A stretch of 64,000 nt of DNA from Flavilitoribacter nigricans DSM 23189 = NBRC 102662 (GTDB taxonomy: Bacteria > Bacteroidota > Bacteroidia > Chitinophagales > Saprospiraceae), in assembly GCF_002646595.1 (NCBI RefSeq), contig NZ_PDUD01000019.1, positions 173,128 through 237,127 on the forward strand, written 5' to 3'. Shown piece after piece: positions 9,049 through 18,284 of the stretch. How positions within the stretch are numbered: position 1 is the stretch's first letter; every line of letters starts with the position of its first letter. The position numbers and the translations under genes were made by a program. Under the pieces are notes generated by a model. That model was not told where the DNA came from. It was given only the letters and a program-made list of their open reading frames with translations, and ran no database searches.

Positions 9049-9087
9049 AAAAAAATCCCGGATGCTGGCCGTAACCAACATCCGGGA
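9049..9087 (-). terminator. Rho-independent terminator of the triple-repeat T9SS gene
   Basis: On the minus strand a 9-bp perfect stem (TCCCGGATG 9056-9064 with CATCCGGGA 9079-9087, 14-base loop) is followed by a run of seven T (A-run 9049-9055 on the plus strand). It lies about 80 bases beyond the stop codon at 9167. Confidence 0.8.
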
Positions 9088-9111
9088 ATGAATAAGTTCA
9101 CCTAATCAATT

Positions 9112-9158
9112 AAAGTGGTCGGTCCGCTACGCTTCGCAGCCGGCCGACGGACCACTTT
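9112..9158. repeat. Hairpin just downstream of the triple-repeat gene
   Basis: AAAGTGGTC (9112-9120) pairs with GACCACTTT (9150-9158), with further partly complementary G/C-rich sequence inside (GGTCCG, CGG). It begins 8 bases beyond the stop codon of the minus-strand gene and may act with the terminator at 9049-9087, or protect the mRNA end. Confidence 0.5.
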
Positions 9159-9166
9159 TGTAAATT

Positions 9167-12100
9167 TTATCGTTTACCGGCCTTCACAAATTTGGTAGTG
9201 ATGTTCAGATCCGGAATACGAACGAAGTACATACCACCTGGCAGGTCGTTAACGTCAAAGGAACTCAGGTTTTCACCTATATTCAGATCCACCCGTTTCT
9301 GCGTCAACAGTTTGCCACTGACATCGAAGATACCGATGGTCACTTCCTGCTCTACATTGCTGTTCAGGCTGACGTTTAGTTCAGAAATGGCCGGAACCGG
9401 ATACACTTTTTCAAGCAGCACCGTGTTCTCCCGGTTGATTTCACTGCTAAAGGCATCGGTCGATCCGATACTTGCCTGGGGAGCAATCCGGTTTACCGTC
9501 AGAAAGTTGCTGGAAAGTTCAAAGCAACCATCGCTGATCATCAGACCATCTTCCAGTAGATCATCTCCCATTGCAATTTGTAAACTACCTGTATAGGAAA
9601 GTCCGTATACCAGACAGGCACCAAGACCGGCCGGATCAAAGTCTACCATGTCCCCGGGAGGAATACCCAGGATCATTCCATCCGCATCGGTTACCACGTA
9701 AGTGAACATAGCGCCCGTAGTGAGGGGCATTGAAATGGAGTCGAAAGCGATCACATCGGCCATACCATCCACGATGATAGTGGTTTCCGTACCACCTTCT
9801 TCCAGACTTACGGTTCCTCCATCTACACTGGCAACACATTCGTCCGTTGAGAAATGGACGGCAGAAGCACCGGCAAAAGGTTGTACGTAGATCGGTGCAA
9901 TACCTCCCGTCAGGATAGGCATTTTAAACACCAGGATCTTTCCTCCGTCACGAGCTCTTTCGGCTACAAATACTCTTCTGCTTACTTTATCCATGGCTAC
10001 ATCCACCGGATTACCCAACTGGCTTGCTCCACCGGAAGCTCTTCCTTGTTCGGCCATCGTTACCAGGTCGTCCGCACTGGCCATCATGAAGTTGGGGATC
10101 ATCACCAAAGCACCGTCCTTGTCACTAGCGGCATCGCCCACATCAGTCAGCAACATCATATCGGATGGTGCGTCGTAGGTTAAACCGTGCGTTCTTACCA
10201 TACCTTCAATCGTAATGACCTGATCCGGATCAATAGAGCTGCCCATCGGCAAGCTGAAAAAGTCATTAAATACCGCCAGATCACTGGAATTGTCTACGAT
10301 AGCGTACAGTACATCTCCTTCAGCATGGACGCCCCAGAGGTTAATGCTTACGTCGTAAGCGGTCTCAAAGGTGATGGAACTCGGAGTGATGGTATACACC
10401 ACCAGACGGTTTTGCATGCCGTTACCTTCGTTGGCATCCTGAGCCACCACCAGTTTATCACCGGATACGGCAATTTCCCGACCGTTACTGAAATCCGAAG
10501 ATGAAGTTGCGATCAGCATCGGACTGGTACTAACATCACCGTATAGATTGATCACATTGTCCGTGCGGTTCAGTTGGTACAGCACATCATTGACGCGATC
10601 GTAATAAATACCGTCCGCATCCGCGGCTACACTTTCGAAAGAACCGGGTACAATACTACCATCTTCCAGGATATCGAGCGTTGCAATGGTGGACTGAGTA
10701 TTGGAAGAAAAGAATACATCACCAAGGACGTCCTGATCCATCACCCGGTTCACGGTGATCCAGTTGCTGGACAACTCAAAACATCCGTCGCTGATCATCA
10801 GATCTTCCATCAGCAGGTTATCGCCCATTGCGATCTGCAGGTTACCGGTGTAGGAAAGACCATACACGAGGCAGGCGCCAAGGCCGGCCGGATCAAAATC
10901 AACCATATCTCCCGGAGGAATCCCCAGGATCATGCCGTCCGCATCAGTTACCACGTAGGTAAAGGCTGCGTCCATCGACATCGGATTGGAAGTAGAATCG
11001 AAAGCGAGTACATCGGCTTCGCCGTCAACAATGATCGTCGTTTGGGTACCGCCACCCATCAGGCTAACCGTACCGCCATCTACGATCGCATCGCAGTCTT
11101 CCGCCATACCACCGCCATCGGCGGAGAAATAGATCGCGGAAGCACCGCTGAAATTATTGCTGTAGACCGGAGCAATACCGCCCGTAAGGATCGGTAGTTT
11201 AAACGCGAGTACTTTCCCGCCGCCGTTAGCTCTTTCCGCTACGTATACTCTGCTGTTCTCTTTATCCAGGGCAACATCCACCGGATTACCCAGCTGGCTG
11301 GCACCACCGAATGCTCTTCCCTGCTCGTTGCGGCTGACTACTCCGTCGGCACTGGCCGTCATCCAGTCGGCCACCATCACCAGGGCACCATCTTTGGCGC
11401 TGGCTGCATCGCCAACATCCGTCAGCAACATCATATCCATATCGGCATTGTAGGTGATCCCATGGGTTCTCACCAGACCTTCTACCGATACAACCGCATC
11501 GGGGGTCAGCGAGCTGCCCATCTGGTCAAAAAAGTCGTTGAAGGTAGCCACCTGGTTGGAATTATCCACGATTGCGTACAGGGTAGAACCTTCCGCGTGG
11601 ATGCCCCAGAGGTTGATATCAACATCGAAAGCCTTATCGAAAGTGATCTCGGTCGGACTAAAAGTATAGACCACCAGGCGATTCTGTTGCCCGTTGGCGT
11701 CACTGGCATCCTGAGCTACGACCAGTTTATCACCGGATACGGCAATTTCCCGACCGTTGGTAAAGTCGGAAGTAGAAGTAGCCGTCAGCATCGGAGTCGT
11801 ACTCACATTGCTGTAGGCATTGATCACATTATCCGTACGGTTGAGCTGATACAGTACATCGGCGGCAGCATCGTAGTAGATACCGTCCGCATCGTCCGCT
11901 TCGCTCGAGATAGTCCCCATCTGGAAAGACAGATCGGATGTGATATTGTACACCCCGATCACCGGCTGGGTATTGGAAGAAACAAACAATTGTCCGATGA
12001 TATCGCCGTCGGGAGCGACGCGATTAACGGTGATCTTGTTGTCGGAAAGCTCAAAGCATTCGTCGCTGATCATCAGACCGTCCGCGAAAAGGTCATCGCC

Positions 12101-13426
12101 AACTTCAATGTTCAACTCACCGGTATAAGAAAGACCGTAAACCAGGCAGGCGCCGAGGCCGGCCGGATCGAAGTCAACGCTGTTCCCGGGAGGAATGCCC
12201 AGGATGATGCCGTCTGCATCGGTTACCACGTAGGTAAATTCCGCCTCATCCAGTACCGGATCAGCAGTGGATTCGAAGGAAAGCATATCCGGCATACCGT
12301 CTACGATAATGGTCGTTTCCGTATTGCCGTCCATGAGGCTGACGGAACCGCCGTCCACCAGCAGTTCGCAAAAATCGGTCATGTCGTCCGTATCGGAGAA
12401 ATATACGGCCGAAGCGCCGGGGAACAACTGACTGTAAACCGGGGCGATACCGCCGGTCAGGATCGGTAATTTAAAGGCCAGGAATTTACCGCCTTCGCTC
12501 GCTCTTTCCGCTACGTATACGCGGCGGCGATCCTTGTCCAGCGCTACATCCACCGGATTGCCCAACTGGCTGGCACCACCGGATGCCCGGCCCTGCTCAT
12601 CCATGGTGATCATACCGTCGGCACTGGCTGCGGTCCAGTTGGGGATCATCACCAGAGCACCGTCCGTTGCACTGGCGGCATCACCAACATCCGTCAGCAG
12701 CATCATATCCATTTCGGCATCATAAGTGATACCGTGCGTTCTCACCAGACCTTCTACAGCTACCATAGCATCCGCTTTCAGTAAGCCGGGGCCCTGGTTG
12801 AAGAAATCATTGTAAACGGCGATCATATTGGAGTTGTCCACCACCGCGAAGAGTACTTCGGGTGTGGCGTGGATGCCCCAGAGGTTGATATCGACCACGA
12901 AAACTTTGTCCAGCGAAATGCCGGTAGTCGGAAAAAGGTTGTAAACGGCCAGCTTGTTCTGCATGCCGTTGTTGTTGTTGGCATCCTGGGCCGCTACCAG
13001 TTTGTTGCCTACTACGGATATTTCGCGTCCGTTGCGAAATCCGGAAGTAGAGGTGGCGGTCAGGGTCGGTGTGGTACAGACATCGCTGTAGGCATTGATC
13101 ACATTATCGGTTCGGTTGAGCTGATACAGAACATCAGCCGTGCGGTTGTAGTAAATACCATCAGCATCAGCCGCTTCACTCATAAAGCTGCTCATGGTGA
13201 TGTTACTTACATCGGTAACGTCAAATACGCCGATGGTGGGCTGCGTATTGGAGGAGACAAAAACCAGAGGTGCTTCGGAAGTCATTTCCTTCAGCATCCC
13301 TTTTTCAAGAGACTCGGTATTATTCTTTGCATTTGGGAAGGGTTTGTCCGGATTGTTATCCGGGAAGGCAACTAACAGGGTAGTCGACAGCGCGAGAAAA
13401 AGTAGGGTTGATAAAAAATTTCGCAT
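9167..13426 (-). CDS. Secreted T9SS protein of three tandem ~420-residue units
   Basis: A 1419-aa exported protein. The signal peptide (1-20) is followed by three long near-copies beginning near residues 54, 480 and 900, each opening with a version of FVSSNTQPTIGV. In every unit a propeller-like part (markers DGIYY, VLYQLNRTDNVINAY, INLWGIHA, LTDVGDAAS, GGASQLGNPVDVA, VYVAERA) leads to a shorter beta domain with VDGGTVSL, TYVVTDADGMILGIPPG, DFDPAGLGACLVYGLSYTG and SDGCFELS. The last ~85 residues (YPVPAISELNVSL ... GMYFVRI ... TKFVKAGKR) form a type A T9SS sorting domain, so the product is secreted or attached at the surface. The repeated part resembles extracellular beta-propeller/adhesion modules; no active site is seen. 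The 270 bases upstream (13427-13696) hold its promoter and that of the divergent gene. Confidence 0.85.
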   Translation of the reverse strand: MRNFLSTLLFLALSTTLLVAFPDNNPDKPFPNAKNNTESLEKGMLKEMTSEAPLVFVSSNTQPTIGVFDVTDVSNITMSSFMSEAADADGIYYNRTADVLYQLNRTDNVINAYSDVCTTPTLTATSTSGFRNGREISVVGNKLVAAQDANNNNGMQNKLAVYNLFPTTGISLDKVFVVDINLWGIHATPEVLFAVVDNSNMIAVYNDFFNQGPGLLKADAMVAVEGLVRTHGITYDAEMDMMLLTDVGDAASATDGALVMIPNWTAASADGMITMDEQGRASGGASQLGNPVDVALDKDRRRVYVAERASEGGKFLAFKLPILTGGIAPVYSQLFPGASAVYFSDTDDMTDFCELLVDGGSVSLMDGNTETTIIVDGMPDMLSFESTADPVLDEAEFTYVVTDADGIILGIPPGNSVDFDPAGLGACLVYGLSYTGELNIEVGDDLFADGLMISDECFELSDNKITVNRVAPDGDIIGQLFVSSNTQPVIGVYNITSDLSFQMGTISSEADDADGIYYDAAADVLYQLNRTDNVINAYSNVSTTPMLTATSTSDFTNGREIAVSGDKLVVAQDASDANGQQNRLVVYTFSPTEITFDKAFDVDINLWGIHAEGSTLYAIVDNSNQVATFNDFFDQMGSSLTPDAVVSVEGLVRTHGITYNADMDMMLLTDVGDAASAKDGALVMVADWMTASADGVVSRNEQGRAFGGASQLGNPVDVALDKENSRVYVAERANGGGKVLAFKLPILTGGIAPVYSNNFSGASAIYFSADGGGMAEDCDAIVDGGTVSLMGGGTQTTIIVDGEADVLAFDSTSNPMSMDAAFTYVVTDADGMILGIPPGDMVDFDPAGLGACLVYGLSYTGNLQIAMGDNLLMEDLMISDGCFELSSNWITVNRVMDQDVLGDVFFSSNTQSTIATLDILEDGSIVPGSFESVAADADGIYYDRVNDVLYQLNRTDNVINLYGDVSTSPMLIATSSSDFSNGREIAVSGDKLVVAQDANEGNGMQNRLVVYTITPSSITFETAYDVSINLWGVHAEGDVLYAIVDNSSDLAVFNDFFSLPMGSSIDPDQVITIEGMVRTHGLTYDAPSDMMLLTDVGDAASDKDGALVMIPNFMMASADDLVTMAEQGRASGGASQLGNPVDVAMDKVSRRVFVAERARDGGKILVFKMPILTGGIAPIYVQPFAGASAVHFSTDECVASVDGGTVSLEEGGTETTIIVDGMADVIAFDSISMPLTTGAMFTYVVTDADGMILGIPPGDMVDFDPAGLGACLVYGLSYTGSLQIAMGDDLLEDGLMISDGCFELSSNFLTVNRIAPQASIGSTDAFSSEINRENTVLLEKVYPVPAISELNVSLNSNVEQEVTIGIFDVSGKLLTQKRVDLNIGENLSSFDVNDLPGGMYFVRIPDLNITTKFVKAGKR

Positions 13427-13696
13427 AGATTTGAATTAAAGGTGATTAAAAGATGATGACCAATTTTCATTTGGAATACATTAGACATACGAGTCAATTA
13501 TTAAAATTGGATTTCCACTTTCGCAATAAGATTTTATTTTTTTCAAAAAATTATCACAGATCGTATTTTCAGGGTGGGCATAAGGCGGGTTTAACTAAAA
13601 AATTGAAGGCGAGTCGGTAAAGGCGTCAGCTCAGGATAGTTAAGATCATAAACTTTCGTAATTTAATGGCCACATAATTCATTACGAATACATCCG

Positions 13697-16600
13697 ATGC
13701 CAACTTTGATCAATCGCCTGGTTTTCATTTCCTTTTGTATCCTATTGTTCGCTGCCTGCCGGTCGGAACAAGAGGCTGCTGCGCTGCCCAGAGAGGTAGA
13801 TTTTAATTTCCACATCCGTCCGATCCTTTCCAATCACTGTTTCACCTGCCACGGACCGGACGAAAGCAGCCGTCAGGCCGGTCTGCGCCTCGACACCTAC
13901 GAAGGAGCGACCGCGCTGCTGGAAAGCGGCAAGCAGGCCATCGTACCCGGCCACTGGAAGCGCAGTGAAGCCATCCGGCGGATCGCTAGCGAAGAAGCCG
14001 AAGTGATCATGCCGCCACCGGATGCCAACAATCCGGTGAGTGAACGGGATCTGGCGTTATTAAAAAAATGGATCAGGCAGGGCGCGGAATGGAAGGATTA
14101 CTGGGCTTTTCTGCCGCCGGATACCGCCGTATACGATCCGGAGCTTTCCATCGATCACTTTATCAATGCTCAATTGGAACTTCAGGGGCTGGAAGCGGCC
14201 CCGGAGGCCGACAAGCGCCAGCTGGCCCGACGTTTGAGTTACCTGCTTACCGGCCTGCCGCCGAAATCAGACCTGATCGAGCATTATGTAAATGATGACG
14301 CTCCCGATGCCTACGAACAGCTCGTCGATCAGTTGCTCGCCTCGCCCGATTTCGGTGAGCGCTGGGCCCGGCACTGGATGGATCTGGTGCGCTACGCCGA
14401 AACCAAAGGACACGAATTTGACTACCCGGTGATCGGCGCCTGGCGTTATCGCGATTACCTCATTCGCGCCTTCAACCAGGATCTCCCCTACGATCAGCTG
14501 ATCCGGGAGCATCTGGCCGGAGACCTTCTGGAGCAGCAACGTTACGACCCGGAAACCGGCCACAACGAATCCCTGATCGGTACGGTCTTTTACAATATGG
14601 GGGAGGGAAAACACAGCCCGGTGGACATCCGCAAAGAAGAAGCCGACCGGATCGACAACATCATCGATGTCACCACCAAAACTTTCCAGGGGCTCACGCT
14701 GGCCTGCGCCCGTTGCCACGATCATAAGTTTGATCCGCTGCCGACCGCGGACTACTACGCGCTCTATGGTATTTTCGAGAGTGCGCGTTTTACCTATTAT
14801 CCGACCAATTCCGGTCTGCAGGCACAGGCTCGTGTCGATAGTATCGAAACCCACAAACAGGCCATAAGATCCCTGATCGCGGGAGCTATGCCCGCGCACG
14901 AAGGTCCCCAGGTACTGGCCACCAGTCAACAGTTTAACGAACCGGAAGGTCCGGCCGCCGGAGCGGTGCGGGTGCTGGCCGATTTCCGAAAGGGAGATCA
15001 CCAGGGCTGGATGGTCCGGGGAGAAGCTTTTGCTGCGGGTAATGCGCTGGGGGAACCGGAATTCGATCCGGACACCGATCAGCTGCGCGGGTTTGCTGCG
15101 GCTAAGGCCTCCAGCCGCTTCGGCGGCATCGGCGTACAGGGCACCCTGCGATCGCCGACCTTCACGATCGACCACGACTATCTGACGGCCCGGGTAGCCG
15201 GACAAAACACAACCGTAAGACTCATCATCGATAATTTCCAACTGATCCAGGCCCCCATCCACGGCGAATTGACCCAGGAGCTGAACTCGCCGGACATGAC
15301 CACCATCCGGATGAATCTGAGCATGTGGCGCGGCAGCAAAGCGTACCTCGAACTGCTCAATGGTAAGATGTGGAAAAACCGACAGCGCCACGACCACAGT
15401 GTGGAACCCGACGCCTGGCTGGAGGCCGAATACGCCTTCCTGCACGATTCGGCTTCCGTACAGGAATTGCCGAAACTGAATGCCCTAAAGAATACCCCAC
15501 TCCGAAAAAAAGACCTCGACCAGTGGGCCAAAGGTCAGACGGACCGGGAAACGGCAGCCGCTCTGAACCGCGAACTGCCACGGGCCAACCTGGGACCGGT
15601 GCGGGGTCCAATCTCGGGACACCGGGACAGCATCCGGGCTATTCGGGATCGCCTCTACGCCTTTACCTCTTTCGGTGGAGTCAGCGAAGGTGATGCCGTA
15701 TTCAGTCCGGTCTTCATCCGGGGCAATCACCTGCAGGTTTCCGAAGAACGGCTGCCCCACCGCTACCTCACCGCATTTAAAGAACTGTATCCGAACTTCT
15801 CCGAACAGGGCAGCGGCCGCCTGGAACTGGCCAATGCGATTGCCGATCCCGATAATCCACTTACCGCGCGGGTGATGGTCAACCGGCTCTGGCATCATCT
15901 TTTCGGTCGTGGTCTGGTAGAAACGGTTGATAATTTCGGTCTCCAGGGCAAGATCCCCACCCATCCGGCCCTGCTGGATCATCTGGCGCTGCGCTTTATT
16001 GAAGAAGACTGGTCGATCAAGGCCATGATCCGGGAGATCGCCCTTTCGGATGCCTTCCGGCGCAGTACGGCACCCTCCGAAATGAGTAAAAAGAAAGATC
16101 CGCAAAACCTTTGGTTGCAGCATTTCCCGATCCGGCGCCTGGAAGCGGAAGCGATCCGGGACGGCATCCTGGCGGTTTCCGGACGGTTGGACACCAGTCG
16201 ATTTGGGCCTTCCGTAGCGGTACACCTCACGCCCTTTATGCAGGGTCGGGGCCGGCCGTGGGAATCCGGACCACTGGACGGCGACGGCCGCCGCAGTATC
16301 TATCAGGCCGTGCGCCGCAATTTTTTACCGCCCATGATGCTGACCTTTGACTTCCCGGTCCCCTTCAGCACCTTCGGTAATCGCAATGTCTCCAATGTAC
16401 CCGCCCAGTCCCTCAACCTGATGAACGATCCTTTCGTACAGGAGCAGGCCGAAGTATGGGCCCAACAGATCCTCGATCGGGAGGCTACCTTCGAAGAACG
16501 ACTGGACGGCATTTACCGCAAAGCATTTGCCCGGCCACCTACGGAAGCGGAAATTGAAAAAGCGAGATCATTTTTTGCCGAGCAGGCAGCCCTGTACCAG

Positions 16601-16750
16601 GAGGTGGAGACCCAGGAAAGGTCCGACTCCACCGGACTGGCAAGCCAGGAAGTAGCGCCCGATACAGAACCCAAAGATCCTCAGCTGCAAACCTGGGCCG
16701 ATTTCTGCCAGGTTATCTTTAACATCAAGGAGTTCATTTTCCTGCTGTAG
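13697..16750 (+). CDS. PSD1-type cytochrome c lipoprotein (PSCyt1-DUF1549-DUF1553)
   Basis: A 1017-aa protein of the type first known from planctomycetes. A lipoprotein signal ends at Cys21 (LFAAC). A cytochrome c domain follows with CFTCH (Cys48-His52) and a downstream MPPPDANNP methionine segment. DUF1549 (about 145-370) includes RRLSYLLTGLPP, the ERWARHWMDLVRYAET segment and a second haem-like motif CARCHDHKFDP near residue 337. A middle beta-rich insertion comes next, and DUF1553 occupies the last ~270 residues (NPLTARVMVNRLWHHLFGRGLV, RRLEAEAIRDGIL, NLMNDPFV). The exact reaction is not established for the family; catabolic roles in carbohydrate use have been suggested. Its partner DUF1501 gene follows directly, with only 62 bases between the stop and the likely start. 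Confidence 0.93.
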   Translation: MPTLINRLVFISFCILLFAACRSEQEAAALPREVDFNFHIRPILSNHCFTCHGPDESSRQAGLRLDTYEGATALLESGKQAIVPGHWKRSEAIRRIASEEAEVIMPPPDANNPVSERDLALLKKWIRQGAEWKDYWAFLPPDTAVYDPELSIDHFINAQLELQGLEAAPEADKRQLARRLSYLLTGLPPKSDLIEHYVNDDAPDAYEQLVDQLLASPDFGERWARHWMDLVRYAETKGHEFDYPVIGAWRYRDYLIRAFNQDLPYDQLIREHLAGDLLEQQRYDPETGHNESLIGTVFYNMGEGKHSPVDIRKEEADRIDNIIDVTTKTFQGLTLACARCHDHKFDPLPTADYYALYGIFESARFTYYPTNSGLQAQARVDSIETHKQAIRSLIAGAMPAHEGPQVLATSQQFNEPEGPAAGAVRVLADFRKGDHQGWMVRGEAFAAGNALGEPEFDPDTDQLRGFAAAKASSRFGGIGVQGTLRSPTFTIDHDYLTARVAGQNTTVRLIIDNFQLIQAPIHGELTQELNSPDMTTIRMNLSMWRGSKAYLELLNGKMWKNRQRHDHSVEPDAWLEAEYAFLHDSASVQELPKLNALKNTPLRKKDLDQWAKGQTDRETAAALNRELPRANLGPVRGPISGHRDSIRAIRDRLYAFTSFGGVSEGDAVFSPVFIRGNHLQVSEERLPHRYLTAFKELYPNFSEQGSGRLELANAIADPDNPLTARVMVNRLWHHLFGRGLVETVDNFGLQGKIPTHPALLDHLALRFIEEDWSIKAMIREIALSDAFRRSTAPSEMSKKKDPQNLWLQHFPIRRLEAEAIRDGILAVSGRLDTSRFGPSVAVHLTPFMQGRGRPWESGPLDGDGRRSIYQAVRRNFLPPMMLTFDFPVPFSTFGNRNVSNVPAQSLNLMNDPFVQEQAEVWAQQILDREATFEERLDGIYRKAFARPPTEAEIEKARSFFAEQAALYQEVETQERSDSTGLASQEVAPDTEPKDPQLQTWADFCQVIFNIKEFIFLL

Positions 16751-16812
16751 TGGCCGCAGACTACGAAGCCCTTTTACCAGCATTATTCAAATCGAAAAGC
16801 AGTAAAATCATC

Positions 16813-18237
16813 ATGTCTCATAAAAATTGTTATACCCGTCGCGAAATGCTCAGCCTCTGTAAGAACGGCTTCGGTGGCCTCGCCCTGTTCGGCCTGCTGG
16901 GCGCTCAGGGCTGCCGTCCGGAAACCGATCTGGTCCAAAAGACCGGTGGGCTAACCCTCCCCCACTATCCGGCCCGGGCCAAAAGTGTGATCTTTTTGTA
17001 TATGGACGGCGGCGTATCCCAGGTGGACTCCTTTGATCCCAAGCCCCGCCTGGCCCGCGAGAACGGTCAGGACCCCTACCGCAAGTTCAAGGTGGATGCC
17101 ACCCAGTTCAACAACATCGGTAAGATCCTGAAAAGCCCCTGGGATTTCAAGCAGTACGGCGAAAGCGGGATGTGGGTCAGTGATCTGTTTCCCAACATTG
17201 CGAAATGCGTGGATGATCTTGCGCTGGTGCGTTCCATGGTATCGGATTTCCCCGAACACACCAACGCCAACTATTTCCTGCATACGGGGATCGGCATCCA
17301 GGGGCGGCCGAGTATGGGTGCCTGGGTCAATTACGGCCTGGGCTCCGAAAACCAGGACCTCCCCGGATACGTTGTGCTGGACGGCGGACTCATTCCGCCC
17401 GGCGGCATGGACAATTTCAAGAACGGTTTTCTACCCGCCAGTTATCAGGCCTCCATCCTGCGGGCCGGCGACCAACCTCTGGCTAACATCAACCCCCTGG
17501 AAGTCTCCCCGGAGATCCAACAGAAGAAACTGGCTTTGGCCCGCAAAATGGACGACAGCCTGATCGGTAAGATCGGGCACGAGGATCAGGTGGCTGCCGC
17601 CATCAACAATTACGAACTCGCCTTCCGCATGCAGTCGGCGGTACCCGAACTGACGGATCTTGCCGGTGAGTCTAAATCCACCCACCGATTATACGGTACG
17701 GATTCCCCCGACCCGCATACCCGCGGTTACGCGGCACAGTGCCTGCTGGCCCGCCGGCTGGTGGAGCGCGGGGTCCGCTTTATCGAACTCACCTGTCCGC
17801 GGGTAGCGGCCGATCGCTGGGATCAGCACAATGACCTCAAGAACGGTCACGAACGCAATGCCCACGCCGTAGACCAGCCCATCGCCGGGTTGCTGCAGGA
17901 TCTCAAACAACGCGGCCTGCTCGAAACGACCCTCGTGGTCTTTGCCGGCGAATTCGGGCGTACGCCCTTCGCCCAGGGTGATAATGGCCGGGATCACAAC
18001 CCTTCCGCTTTTTCCATCTGGATGGCCGGCGGTGGGGTTCGCGGTGGTACGGTGTACGGACAGACCGATGAGTACGGCTACCGGGTAGTGGACAAACCGA
18101 CCACCATCCACGATCTGCACGCTACCATGCTGCACTTGCTGGGCATTCACCACGAACAGCTCACCTTCCGCTTTAGCGGCCGGGACATCCGGCTTACGGA
18201 CGTTGCCGGCAATGTGATCCGGGATATTCTGGTGTAA
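16813..18237 (+). CDS. DUF1501 protein, Tat-exported, partner of the PSD1 cytochrome
   Basis: I chose ATG 16813 because it places a twin-arginine signal at the N-terminus (YTRREMLSLC, Arg9-Arg10, then a hydrophobic GFGGLALFGLLG). The open frame extends to GTG 16750, overlapping the previous stop, but that would bury the signal. The 474-aa product has the DUF1501 pattern: FLYMDGGVSQVDSFDPKP, a central region with LVRSMVSDFPEHTNAN, and a C-terminal alkaline-phosphatase-like half with VVFAGEFGRTPF, GRDHNP and GGGVRGGTVYGQTDEYG. The family is related to the sulfatase/phosphatase fold, but its substrate is unknown. The PSD1-DUF1501 pair forms an operon here as in planctomycetes and is ended by the hairpin at 18246-18278. 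Confidence 0.92.
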   Translation: MSHKNCYTRREMLSLCKNGFGGLALFGLLGAQGCRPETDLVQKTGGLTLPHYPARAKSVIFLYMDGGVSQVDSFDPKPRLARENGQDPYRKFKVDATQFNNIGKILKSPWDFKQYGESGMWVSDLFPNIAKCVDDLALVRSMVSDFPEHTNANYFLHTGIGIQGRPSMGAWVNYGLGSENQDLPGYVVLDGGLIPPGGMDNFKNGFLPASYQASILRAGDQPLANINPLEVSPEIQQKKLALARKMDDSLIGKIGHEDQVAAAINNYELAFRMQSAVPELTDLAGESKSTHRLYGTDSPDPHTRGYAAQCLLARRLVERGVRFIELTCPRVAADRWDQHNDLKNGHERNAHAVDQPIAGLLQDLKQRGLLETTLVVFAGEFGRTPFAQGDNGRDHNPSAFSIWMAGGGVRGGTVYGQTDEYGYRVVDKPTTIHDLHATMLHLLGIHHEQLTFRFSGRDIRLTDVAGNVIRDILV

Positions 18238-18245
18238 AGCTTAAG

Positions 18246-18278
18246 GGGAAGCGGATCCGATTACCGTATCCACTTCCC
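18246..18278. terminator. Bidirectional terminator-like hairpin between convergent genes
   Basis: GGGAAGCGGAT (18246-18256) pairs with ATCCACTTCCC (18268-18278) with one mismatch and an 11-base loop. It sits in the 47-base gap between the DUF1501 stop and the DUF4249 stop. The flanking T-run is weak. Confidence 0.55.
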
Positions 18279-18284
18279 TTTCCA

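Noticed and set aside
11462-12469. A 335-codon plus-strand open frame and its repeats opposite the triple-repeat gene
   Set aside because: It mirrors the repeats of the minus-strand T9SS gene and has no independent features.
9167-13426. Periodic DNA repeats that might suggest a CRISPR array or satellite
   Set aside because: The period is about 1.27 kb and every unit is coding in the same frame, so it is an internal gene duplication.
14267-15445. A 392-codon minus-strand open frame opposite the PSD1 cytochrome gene
   Set aside because: It is a shadow of a strongly coding plus-strand gene in GC-biased sequence; the translation has no recognisable domain.
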